Shown here in pieces: positions 9,426 to 18,990 of a stretch of 64,000 nt of DNA (position 1 is its first letter; the number at the start of each line of letters is the position of its first letter). The notes under the pieces are model-generated. The model did not search any database. It was given only the letters and a program-made list of their open reading frames with translations, and had not been told where the DNA came from. Both the position numbers and the translations under genes were made by a program. Source of the stretch: Phytohabitans rumicis (lineage in GTDB: Bacteria > Actinomycetota > Actinomycetes > Mycobacteriales > Micromonosporaceae); the NCBI RefSeq assembly GCF_011764445.1, contig NZ_BLPG01000001.1, positions 4,836,001 through 4,900,000 on the forward strand, written 5' to 3'.

Positions 9426-10317
9426 GCCGCCACCCTAACGACTTGCGCGCCGACTTTTCGGCACAGTTCGGTGCCGTACCCGAAGCCCAACGGGCCTGGG
9501 TACCGGGCCAGCACGGCGAGCACCCACCCGGCGCCGATCGCCAGGCAGCTGACGTGCCACAGCTTGTCCTCGTCGCGCAGCAGCCAGCCGTTCTTGATGG
9601 CGACCGTCTCGGCGATCGGCACCGGGAGGGCGGCCCGCACGCCGAAGTCGCCCGCGCCGCGTACCTGGCGCATCTCGTTCAGCAGCCAGCGTGTCCACCG
9701 TGGCCCGGCCGCGCGCCCGTCGGCGAGGCAGGCGCCCAGCCGTACGGTGTCCCGGGCGGACACGGTGGTGTTGCTCCACCGGTTCCGGTACGGGCTGCTG
9801 TCGGTGAGTCGGCAGATCGCGATGAGGCGCTCGATCGAGGCGCGCCGGCCGACCAGCTTGAAGATCGCCTGCGCGGCGGCGTTGTCGCTGTCCCGGATCA
9901 TGATGGTGAGCTGCCGCATCCGGGCCTCGTCCGGGGTGACCCCCTCCTCGGCCGACATCCGCAGGTAGTCCGCCGCGATCCAGGACTTGACCATCGACAT
10001 GGTGTCGCTGGGCGCGGTGAGGTTCGCCGAGCCGCTGATCCGCCCGGTACGCCGATCGAGCAGGGCCCAGGAGAGGAAGCCGGTGCTGTCGACGTACACC
10101 GGGCCCCGGCGCAGTGAGACGGTGAGCGACGGCGGCGCGGACGGTGTCGGTGGCAGGGGCGCCGCGCCGGCTACCCACCGCGTGGCCTCGGGGGCGGCAT
10201 CGACAACCATGATCGCCCCAAGGTGCCCAGGATGGCCGCGGCGGAAGCCGCCATGAGCCACCCGTAGCGGGGTCGGGCCCGGTGCCGGCCGCGCCGTCCG
10301 GGCGTTCGCGAAACCAC
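9422..10317 (-). CDS. Class A beta-lactamase-like serine hydrolase, membrane-anchored (apparent frameshift near the start)
   Basis: Penicillin-binding/beta-lactamase fold protein. Catalytic motifs appear in order: SMVK (SxxK), SDN in RDSDNAAAQ, and KNG in place of KTG (KNGWL). The uninterrupted frame begins only at 10261, but adding one base to the CCCC run at 10216-10219 opens a GTG start at 10317 and a much better N-terminus: an Arg-rich head, then the hydrophobic segment WLMAASAAAILGTLGAIMV, so an extracytoplasmic, anchored enzyme. Many such proteins are not resistance enzymes; the function is unproven. Coupled to the downstream GNAT. Confidence 0.75.
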
Positions 10318-10544
10318 GATTTATTCAACGAGTCAGCGTCGCTGGTGGCGGTGGCAGGATGCCGGGTCACGACCACGGTGTCCGGTTTGGGGTAGTGCAC
10401 GGGCGAGGGTCCTCGTGTAGCGTGCGATTTCGGCCGCTGTGTTCGACGGACCACCCCGGACCACGGATCGGCGGCCCCGGCCAGCGAACGCTTCGGCCGG
10501 GGGTTGTCGAAAACCCAGCACCATCGAAGTGAGGGAAGTGCACC

Positions 10545-10748
10545 GTGGCACAGGGCACCGTCAAGTGGTTCAACAGCGAAAAGGGCTACGGCTTCATCGC
10601 GGTAGACGGCGGGCAGGACGTCTTTGTCCACTTCTCGGCGATCGAGATGGACGGCTACAAGGCGCTTGACGACGGTCAGCGCGTGGAGTTCGAGATCGCG
10701 CAGGGCCAAAAGGGGCCGCAGGCTGAGAAGGTTCGCCTCATCGCCTGA
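10545..10748 (+). CDS. cspA: Cold-shock protein (CspA family)
   Basis: A 67-aa single cold-shock domain that binds single-stranded RNA or DNA as an RNA chaperone. RNP1 is KGYGFIAV and RNP2 is VFVHFSAI. It uses a GTG start preceded by a good ribosome binding site (GAGGGAAG about 9 nt upstream). Its length and acidity are usual for actinobacterial CspA. It is monocistronic, followed by a strong terminator at 10769. Confidence 0.97.
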   Translation: MAQGTVKWFNSEKGYGFIAVDGGQDVFVHFSAIEMDGYKALDDGQRVEFEIAQGQKGPQAEKVRLIA

Positions 10749-10768
10749 GTACGTCCAGGACGCGTTCA

Positions 10769-10810
10769 AGGCGGGGCACCGGTGGATCCGGCCCCGCCTC
10801 CTGCTTTTCC
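10769..10810 (+). terminator. Rho-independent terminator of the cold-shock gene
   Basis: AGGCGGGGC (10769-10777) pairs with GCCCCGCCT (10791-10799) across a 13-nt loop and is followed by a CTGCTTTT tail. It stands about 20 bp after the cspA stop. Confidence 0.85.
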
Positions 10811-10849
10811 CGGGGTTCCCACCCGTCATCCCCCGTTCACCGGACGCGC

Positions 10850-10875
10850 TTGCACTCCCCCCGGCAGAGTGCTAA
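10850..10875. promoter_or_regulatory. CIRCE operator 1 (HrcA site)
   Basis: TTGCACTC, nine bases, then GAGTGCTAA. This is one base short of the consensus TTAGCACTC-N9-GAGTGCTAA on the left arm. It is the HrcA repressor site for heat-shock control of groEL, 207 bp upstream of its start. Confidence 0.9.
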
Positions 10876-10883
10876 ACAGGTGA

Positions 10884-10910
10884 TTGGCACTCGCGGCATG
10901 TGAGTGCCAA
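10884..10910. promoter_or_regulatory. CIRCE-like operator 2
   Basis: TTGGCACTC, nine bases, then GAGTGCCAA: a perfect inverted repeat with the N9 spacing of CIRCE and two compensating changes from consensus. Its centre is about 34 bp from that of the first site, roughly three helical turns, so two HrcA dimers could sit on the same face (inference). Confidence 0.85.
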
Positions 10911-11033
10911 AGGTCGGGACGGTGAGGCTCGGTCGCGTCCGCGCGACACGGGCCGGTCGTCGCGGGCTATCCGGCCCGGCCGACGGATCGTCGCTGCCGC
11001 GAGGCGGTGACTTTTCGAAGGTGCGCGTCGTGA

Positions 11034-12704
<1,671 letters not shown>

Positions 12705-12718
12705 GTCCGTCTCAGCAG

Positions 12719-12751
12719 AAGGGGCGAGCCGGTTCTCCGGCTCGCCCCTTT
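12719..12751 (+). terminator. groEL terminator
   Basis: A perfect 14-bp stem (AAGGGGCGAGCCGG, 12719-12732, with 12737-12750) around a TTCT loop, right after the groEL stop and before the convergent small gene. Confidence 0.92.
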
Positions 12752-12761
12752 GCGTTGCTGA

Positions 12762-13064
12762 TCAGCGCCCTGGCTGGTTGCGCTGCTTGTCCGCCCGCGA
12801 CGTCGTCGGGGGCGTATCGGTCAGCGGCTCCTCCGGAGAGTCCGCTCCGGACGGCTGGGCCATCCCGCGCCCCGGTGGCGTGTCTCGCCGTGGCGGCATG
12901 TCGCGCCGTTGGGGCATGTCACGCCGTGGATCGGCGTTCCGCCCGTCCGGTCCGGGGTCCGCGGTCTCGTCGAGCCTGCCTCCGGCGGTCTCGGCCGGCA
13001 TGTGAGCCATCCGTGACTTCGCCATGGTCTGGAGATCGTCCTTTGGTCGTCTGTCCTTGGCCAT
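12762..13064 (-). CDS. Small hydrophilic hypothetical protein with RRDMPP repeats
   Basis: A 100-aa basic, disordered-looking protein starting MAKDRRPKDDLQTMAKSRMA behind a very strong ribosome binding site (AAGGAGGAG, 6 bp upstream), which fixes the start at 13064 rather than the earlier ATG at 13085. The middle holds three imperfect six-residue repeats (RRDMPQ, RRDMPP, RRDTPP), matching 18-bp DNA repeats around 12881-12936. No known domain. Convergent with groEL, whose terminator separates them. Confidence 0.7.
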   Translation of the reverse strand: MAKDRRPKDDLQTMAKSRMAHMPAETAGGRLDETADPGPDGRNADPRRDMPQRRDMPPRRDTPPGRGMAQPSGADSPEEPLTDTPPTTSRADKQRNQPGR

Positions 13065-13188
13065 GATCTCCTCCTTCCACGGCACACGCTATGGGCGGGT
13101 ACCGGCACTCCGGACTAAATCGGGAATATCGATCCGCATGTCCGCTTCGCCTGCTTAGGATGGCCCGCACCGCAGGCGGCGTGCGGCG

Positions 13189-13292
13189 CGTCGATCAAGG
13201 ACTTCCGCGTCGATCAAGGGCAAACGGCCGTGGATTGGAGATCAAAGCACGACCATTTGCCCTTGATCGACGGGCAAAGCCTTGATCGGCGC
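13189..13292. repeat. CGATCAAGG nested palindrome, copy 2 (forward)
   Basis: Full form with both outer units: CGTCGATCAAGG, then the inner hairpin with GGCCGTG ... CACGACC arms around a loop with AGATCAAAG, and a closing CCTTGATCGG unit. It lies between the small hydrophilic gene and the tandem GNAT gene. Confidence 0.9.
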
Positions 13293-13325
13293 GCGGCGGC
13301 GAGGGCGGGTGAGGGGTGGGGTGGG

Positions 13326-14230
13326 TTAGAGGTTTTTTTGGTAGAGGAAGAAGACGCGTTCTATGCGGGCGCCGGCGGCTGTGGCGTAGAAGGGGACGGG
13401 GCCCACCCAGCCGATCTGGGTGTGGCTCAGGCCCGCCGCGTGCTGCTCGCGTAGGCAGCGGCGGAGCAGGACGCCGCCGATGCCCAGGCCCTGGGCGGCG
13501 GGTGCGGTGCCCATCGGGCCGAACCAGCTCGGGCGGGACGAGCCGTACGCGGCGAACCCGAGCACCTCGTCGCCGCGGGTGGCGAAGAAGCATCCCGCGC
13601 CCTCGCGGCCCACCGAGTGCGTGATCTCGCCGGCCCACCCGTCGTTGAAGTTCGCCCGCGCGAACCCGGCCAAGGCGTCGATGTCGTCGGGCACCGCACG
13701 CCGTACCGTGACGCCGGCTGCCGCCAGCCGTTCCTCGGCCGCCTCGGTGGGGCGCAGCGCGGGGACTTTTCGTACGACAGGTCAGCGGTCATGTTCCAGG
13801 CCGTCCGGTCCTGCTCGTAGCCCAGTGCGATGGCCGCGCAGATCGCCGGCGTGTAGCGCACGTCGATGCCGGGCCAGGCGTAGTACGGCGGGTTGCCGGC
13901 CAGCAGCACCTCGGCCGCACCCTTGCCGGCCAGCGCCCCCTCGGCCCGCCCGACCAGCGCCCGCGCGATGCCGTGCCGGCGGGCGTCGGGGCGTACCGCC
14001 ACCAGGTCGATGTGGCCGACCGACGAGTCGCGGTGCGAGATCGAGCCGAGCAGCACCCCGGCCAGGGTGCCGTCGGCGATCGCGACGAACCCGACGCCGG
14101 GCTGCTCGCGCAGCCGGGACACGATCTGCTCGGCCTCGGCCGCGTCCTCCGGCACGTCCAGCGCCTCCCGGCACAGCGCCAGCACGGCGGGTACGTCGGC
14201 ATCGGTGAGTACGGCGATCGAGAAGTCCAC
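13326..14230 (-). CDS. Tandem GNAT-family N-acetyltransferase (apparent 1-nt frameshift)
   Basis: With one base restored at the GGGG run 13761-13764, two GNAT halves join into about 302 residues. The N-terminal half has VRPDARRHGIARALVGRAEG (acetyl-CoA loop); the C-terminal half has TAPAAQGLGIGGVLLRRCL and ends with IERVFFLYQKNL. The linker after correction reads LSYEKSPALRPTEAAEERLA. Substrate unknown. It starts 22 bp from the stop of the membrane subtilisin on the same strand, so they may share a transcript. Confidence 0.78.
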
Positions 14231-14252
14231 GATCGCGACCCTAGCCGGCTGG

Positions 14253-16466
14253 CTATCCCGCTGCTCGGGCCGCCTGCACGGCGGCGAACGCGTCGACCAT
14301 GCCGGCGCCGGTCACGTCGGCCGTGTCGCAGTCGCCCGAGCTGTCGCCCGCCGTCGCGGCCACCACCGTCTCGCGCAGGATCGCACGGGTACGGGGCAGG
14401 TCGCCGACCAGCTTCGGGTTGGCGGACCACATCAGGGCGACCACGCCGGCGACGTGCGGGGTGGCCATCGACGTCCCGCTCTGGATGGCGTACCCGCCGC
14501 CGGGCATGGCGGAGAGGATGTCCGCGCCCGGGGCCACGACGTCCGGCTTGGCCGTGCCCGAGTTGGTGGGCCCGCGGCTGGAGAACTCGGTCACCTCCCG
14601 GTCGCGGTCCACCGCCCCGACAGTGAGCACGTCGGCGTACGGCGCGGGCGGGTCCTCGATCGAGCCGCAGAACGGTCCCTCGTTGCCGGCCGCGGCGACG
14701 AAGAAGATGCCGGCCGCCGCGATCGCCGCCGTGGCCGCCTGTAGCGCGCCCTCGTCGCAGCCCTCGATCCGCGGGCAGCCCCACGAGTTGGTGAGCACCT
14801 GCGGCGCCCGCTCCGGCCGGCCGTCCGTGAACGCGTCGCCGCCGTACCGGAACGGCGCCAGCATGAACTGCATGCAGTCCAGGTAGCGGGCCGGGTTGCC
14901 CAGGTTGCGGTCCAGGTTGGTGCAGCCCACCCACTTCGCCCCGGGGGCCACGCCGACCGTACGGCCGACCGCGGTGCCCAGCGTGTGTGTGCCGTGGCCG
15001 CCGTGGTCGACGGGCGTGCGGGTGCCGTTCCACGGGTCGTACCAGGAGTCGTCGCCGCCGCGGAAGCCGGCCGACAGCGCCGGATGCGTACCGTCCACAC
15101 CGGAGTCGGAGGTGCCGACCACGATCCCGGAGCCGTCGACGCCGAGCTGGCTGGCGACCCGGTCGGCGCGCAGCAGCGAGATGTTCCACGGTGGAAGCGG
15201 CGGGGCCGGCTCGTCGCCGTGCGCGGTGCCGGGCGCGGCCGGGAGCGGGCGCAGCCGCTGGCTCAGCAGCACCCGGTCGACGTCGTCGCGCCGGGACAGC
15301 CACGCCCGGATCCCCGGGCCGCCGTTCACTTCGACGCCGTTGACCAGGTAGTAAGGCGTGTAGTTCAGGTGCCAACGGTCGAGGGACTCGTGCAGGTCGG
15401 CTTGCGTCTGCCGGGCGTGCTCGACCAGCCGGCCGTAGACGTCGCGCCCGGTGACGCCGGTCAGGTCGGCCTGCGACTTCATGACGACGAAGAGCTGCTC
15501 GCCGTGGAGGCCGGGCTGGCCGGGGCCGAGGTAGATCGCCACGCCGGCGATGGCCATGACGGCCACCAGGGACGCGCCGACCCACCTCTGCGTCAATCGG
15601 GTACGCGCCACGGCGTACCCGATGCCGACCAGGAGCGCGACGGCGAGTGAGAGGGCGGCGGCGATGGCCGCCCACGCGGGCAGGTCCCGGCCGCTGGCCA
15701 GCAGGAGCGTGATCTCCTCGGGGTCGACGAACGCCAGCGGGCCGACGGCCGCGACCGCGACGAGCGGCCAGCCCGCGCCGCGCAGCGCGGCGGCCGCGAA
15801 CCCGAGCGGCGGCAGCACGAGCATCGCCGCGAGTTGGGCGCCGCCCTGGCCGACGCCGGCGGCGAGCAGGAGGAGGGCCACGCCGCCGACGAGCCCGCCG
15901 AGGACGACGCCGTAGCGGTTGCCGAGGTCCAGCATGGTGCTCGCGAGCCAGCCGACCGCCGCCGCGGCGGCCACCGCGAGCACGGTCTCCAGCAGGCCGC
16001 CGAGGGCGCCGATCCACAACCAGGGCAGCAGCACCGCCAGGCCGCCGGCGAGTCCGGGCAGCGACAGCGTGGGCCATCCCTTGCGGAGTACGGCCGTGCC
16101 GGCCCCGGCGAGGAGGGCGAGGGCGGCGAGGTAGAGCTCGTTCTGCGGGGCCGGGATCGCGCGGAGCAGACCGAGGCCGCCCAGTGCCACCGCGCCGGTC
16201 AGCCATGCGCGGCCGGCCGTGCGGACCGCCGCCGACCGCGGCACCGTGGCGAGGATGAGGGCGGGCGTCGCCACCAGCACCGCGTTGACAACGGCCGCGA
16301 GCGGCCAGGTCCACACCGGCGTGGCGAACCCGGTGACCAGCAGCAGCTGGTCGGCGAGCCAGCCGACACTCTGGGTGAGTGCGGTGACACCCACCGTCCA
16401 CACGCCGACCAATGCCGCGGCGACGACCGCCCAGGGACTGCCGGGGGCGGGCTGCGGATGCACCAT
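14253..16466 (-). CDS. Polytopic membrane-anchored subtilisin-like (S8) serine protease
   Basis: A 737-aa protein in three parts. Residues 1-~320 are very hydrophobic with about ten predicted membrane helices. Residues ~325-415 resemble an I9-type inhibitor prodomain (LFVVMKSQADLTGVTGRDVYG). Residues ~430-735 form an S8 domain with an intact triad: Asp454 (GTSDSGVDG), His491 (GGHGTHTLG) and Ser666 (SGTSMATPH), plus the oxyanion Asn in AAAGNEGP. The protease part should face outward. A multi-helix N-terminal region on a subtilisin is unusual; most have a single anchor. It is divergent from glpD with 40 bp between starts. Substrates unknown. Confidence 0.9.
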   Translation of the reverse strand: MVHPQPAPGSPWAVVAAALVGVWTVGVTALTQSVGWLADQLLLVTGFATPVWTWPLAAVVNAVLVATPALILATVPRSAAVRTAGRAWLTGAVALGGLGLLRAIPAPQNELYLAALALLAGAGTAVLRKGWPTLSLPGLAGGLAVLLPWLWIGALGGLLETVLAVAAAAAVGWLASTMLDLGNRYGVVLGGLVGGVALLLLAAGVGQGGAQLAAMLVLPPLGFAAAALRGAGWPLVAVAAVGPLAFVDPEEITLLLASGRDLPAWAAIAAALSLAVALLVGIGYAVARTRLTQRWVGASLVAVMAIAGVAIYLGPGQPGLHGEQLFVVMKSQADLTGVTGRDVYGRLVEHARQTQADLHESLDRWHLNYTPYYLVNGVEVNGGPGIRAWLSRRDDVDRVLLSQRLRPLPAAPGTAHGDEPAPPLPPWNISLLRADRVASQLGVDGSGIVVGTSDSGVDGTHPALSAGFRGGDDSWYDPWNGTRTPVDHGGHGTHTLGTAVGRTVGVAPGAKWVGCTNLDRNLGNPARYLDCMQFMLAPFRYGGDAFTDGRPERAPQVLTNSWGCPRIEGCDEGALQAATAAIAAAGIFFVAAAGNEGPFCGSIEDPPAPYADVLTVGAVDRDREVTEFSSRGPTNSGTAKPDVVAPGADILSAMPGGGYAIQSGTSMATPHVAGVVALMWSANPKLVGDLPRTRAILRETVVAATAGDSSGDCDTADVTGAGMVDAFAAVQAARAAG

Positions 16467-16506
16467 GTGCGAAACAGTACGGCGGCCCGGCAGCTACGGT
16501 GGACGG

Positions 16507-18282
16507 GTGCGTGACCCTGCCGTTTCCCGATACGCCGCCGGGGAGCTCTCCCCGGCGCGCCGCGCCGCCGACCTGCGACGCCTGCGCAGCGAACGCTTCG
16601 ACGTGCTGGTCATCGGCGGCGGTGTCACCGGCGCCGGCGCCGCTCTCGACGCCGCGTCCCGCGGCCTGAAGGTTGCCCTGGTGGAGGCCCGCGACCTGGC
16701 CTCCGGCACCTCCAGCCGGTCCAGCAAGCTGATCCACGGTGGCCTGCGCTACCTGGAGCAGTTCGAGGTCAACCTGGTGCACGAGGCGCTCACCGAGCGC
16801 GGGCTGCTCGCCACCCGGCTGGCCCCGCACCTGGTCCGGCCGGTGCCGATCCTGATCCCGCTGCCCGGCGGCCACTCGCCGGCCGAACTGCCCGCGCGGG
16901 CCTGGCGGCGGCTCTACTACGGCGCGGGGGTGGCGGCGTACGACGCGTTCGCCGGGCTCTTCGGCGGCGGGCGGGGCATGCCGATGCACCGCCACCTGTC
17001 CCGGGACGGGGCCCGCCACCTCTTCCCGAGCCTGCGCCCCGAGGTGGTGGCCGGCGCGGTCCGGTACTACGACGGGCAGGTCGACGACGCCCGCCTGGTG
17101 GTCACCCTCGCGCGCACCGCGGCCAGCCTCGGCGCGACCGTCGTGACCAGCGCGCGCGCCGTCGGCATCCTGCGGCAGGCGCGGGAGGTCACCGGGGTAC
17201 GGGTACGGGACCTGGAGGGCACCGGCTCGTCGGAGTTCGAAGTGCACGCCCGCACGGTCATCGCGGCGACCGGTGTGTGGAGCGACGACATCACCACGAT
17301 GCTGGGCGAGGTCGGCGTACGCCCCGGGCTGCGGGTGCGCGCGTCCAAGGGTGTGCACGTGGTGGTGCCCCGCTCGGCGATCACCGGCGACGCCGGGCTG
17401 ATCCTGCGTACGGCCACGTCGGTGCTCTTCGTGCTGCCGTGGGGCGGCCACTGGATCATCGGCACGACCGACACCGACTGGCAGCTCAACCGGGACCACC
17501 CGGCGGCGTCCGCACGGGACATCGAGTACCTGCTGGAGCAGGTCAACACGGTGCTCGACCGACCACTGTCCACATCGGACATCGAGGGCGTGTACGCCGG
17601 CCTGCGCCCGCTGCTGTCCGGCGAGGCGGACTCGACGTCCAAGCTGTCCCGCGAGCACGCCGTGGTCGAGCCCATGCTCGGGCTGATGCTGGTGGCGGGC
17701 GGCAAGTACACGACGTACCGGGTGATGGCCGCCGACGTGGTCGACCGGGCGGCTCGGCGGCTCGGCGTGCCCCGCCCGTCCCGCACCGACCAACTCCCGC
17801 TGCTGGGCGCCGACGGGTACGCGGCGATGTGGCGCGACCGGGCCGACCTGGCGCGGCGGCACGGCGTACAGGTGGGGGTGCTGGAGCACCTGCTGGAGCG
17901 GTACGGCACGCTCGCCACCCAACTGCTCGCGCTGATCCAAGCCGAGCCGCGGCTGGCCAACCCGCTCGCCGGGGCACCGGAGTACCTGGCCGCCGAGGTC
18001 GCGTACGCCGCCCTGGCCGAGGGCGCACTGCACCTCGACGACGTGCTGACCCGGCGTACGCGGATCTCGTTCGAGACGGTGCACCGGGGCACCGAGTCGG
18101 CGGGGCACGCGGCCGAGATCATGGGCGAGGTGCTGGGCTGGAACGAGGAGACCCGGGCTCGCGAGGTCGAGCACTACTTGGCCCGCGTCGAAGCCGAGCG
18201 CCAGTCCCAAAAGATGCCCGACGACGCGACGGCCGACGCCGCCCGCCTAGGCGCCCCCGACGTCCGCGGCGCCGCCACCTAG
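16507..18282 (+). CDS. glpD: FAD-dependent glycerol-3-phosphate dehydrogenase
   Basis: A 591-aa peripheral membrane flavoenzyme that oxidises glycerol-3-phosphate to dihydroxyacetone phosphate and feeds electrons to quinones. The Rossmann FAD site is VLVIGGGVTGAGAALDAASRG (about residues 37-57), followed by SGTSSRSSKLIHGGLRYLE, a GlpD hallmark. The C-terminal helical domain is present. I chose the GTG at 16507; upstream in-frame sequence would run into the divergent protease promoter. No glpF or glpK nearby. Confidence 0.95.
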   Translation: MRDPAVSRYAAGELSPARRAADLRRLRSERFDVLVIGGGVTGAGAALDAASRGLKVALVEARDLASGTSSRSSKLIHGGLRYLEQFEVNLVHEALTERGLLATRLAPHLVRPVPILIPLPGGHSPAELPARAWRRLYYGAGVAAYDAFAGLFGGGRGMPMHRHLSRDGARHLFPSLRPEVVAGAVRYYDGQVDDARLVVTLARTAASLGATVVTSARAVGILRQAREVTGVRVRDLEGTGSSEFEVHARTVIAATGVWSDDITTMLGEVGVRPGLRVRASKGVHVVVPRSAITGDAGLILRTATSVLFVLPWGGHWIIGTTDTDWQLNRDHPAASARDIEYLLEQVNTVLDRPLSTSDIEGVYAGLRPLLSGEADSTSKLSREHAVVEPMLGLMLVAGGKYTTYRVMAADVVDRAARRLGVPRPSRTDQLPLLGADGYAAMWRDRADLARRHGVQVGVLEHLLERYGTLATQLLALIQAEPRLANPLAGAPEYLAAEVAYAALAEGALHLDDVLTRRTRISFETVHRGTESAGHAAEIMGEVLGWNEETRAREVEHYLARVEAERQSQKMPDDATADAARLGAPDVRGAAT

Positions 18283-18317
18283 GGCTTGGCCGGGCTTACC
18301 CTCGCCCGCTCTCTCCC

Positions 18318-18400
18318 CGTCGATCAAGGGCATATGGTCGTGCTTTGATCTCCGATCCACGACCGTTTGCCCTTGATCGACGGAGAAGTCCTTGATCGAG
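18318..18400. repeat. CGATCAAGG nested palindrome, copy 3 (reverse)
   Basis: Inner hairpin arms GGTCGTG ... CACGACC, but the loop reads CTTTGATCT, the complement of copies 1 and 2. Only the right outer CCTTGATCG unit is present. It lies just after glpD, where it may also act as a terminator. Confidence 0.88.
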
Positions 18401-18438
18401 GGCGGTGCGTGGAACGCGGCCGGGGTAGCGTGCGTCGG

Positions 18439-18987
18439 ATGGACATGGCGTACGGCCGATGCGTCCTCGTGATTGCCTGTCTCGCGCTGGCTGCGTGCGG
18501 CGCGGCAGCGGACCAGGCGACCCCCACGCCGGTGACCAGCACGGCGCCGACCACCACAGCGCCGACCACCGCCCCACCCGAGCCGGCCACGACCGCGCCT
18601 CCTCCGTCCACGTCTCGCCCCGCGCCGGAGCCGACGACCGCCGCGCGCGGGGTCACCATCGAGCGCACGGGCGGCTTCGTCGGGATCGACCAGTCCATCG
18701 TGGTCGAGCCGGACGGGCGGTGGACGTACCGGCGCAGCCGCATCGGCAGCGGCGGCGGCACGCCCCAGACCGGGCGGCTCACCAGCGCCGAGCGGGCCGA
18801 GCTACAGGGGTTGCTCGCCAACCCGCGGCTGGCCCGGGAGGTCGGGAAGAGCTCCGACTGCGCGGACGGCTTCGAGTACACGCTGGTGACCGGGCGCACG
18901 AAGGTCCAGTGGGCGGACTGCGGCACCGGCTCGCCCGCCACCGCCATGCAGATCGTCACGCTGGTCGAGCAGAGCACCCCGTTCTAG
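18439..18987 (+). CDS. Lipoprotein with emfourin-like domain
   Basis: A 182-aa secreted lipoprotein: signal peptide MDMAYGRCVLVIACLALAAC with lipobox LAAC (Cys20), a Thr/Pro/Ala-rich linker of about 45 residues, then a compact ~110-residue domain. That domain (GVTIERTGGFVGIDQS, later LTSAERAELQGLLANP and DGFEYTLVTG) resembles emfourin-type inhibitors of M4 metalloproteases by pattern, not by alignment. A role as a surface protease inhibitor is therefore only a suggestion. It ends 3 bp from the convergent FAD oxidase. Confidence 0.75.
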   Translation: MDMAYGRCVLVIACLALAACGAAADQATPTPVTSTAPTTTAPTTAPPEPATTAPPPSTSRPAPEPTTAARGVTIERTGGFVGIDQSIVVEPDGRWTYRRSRIGSGGGTPQTGRLTSAERAELQGLLANPRLAREVGKSSDCADGFEYTLVTGRTKVQWADCGTGSPATAMQIVTLVEQSTPF

Positions 18988-18990
18988 CGG

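Noticed and set aside
9422..10317. Antibiotic-resistance beta-lactamase
   Set aside because: SxxK and SDN are present but KTG is KNG, and similar anchored proteins in actinobacteria are often of other function; resistance cannot be claimed.
13789..18210. A 1473-codon open frame on the minus strand across the membrane subtilisin and glpD
   Set aside because: It is antisense or out of frame to well-supported genes and has only Arg/Gly/Ala-rich composition, as expected for alternative frames in 72% G+C DNA.
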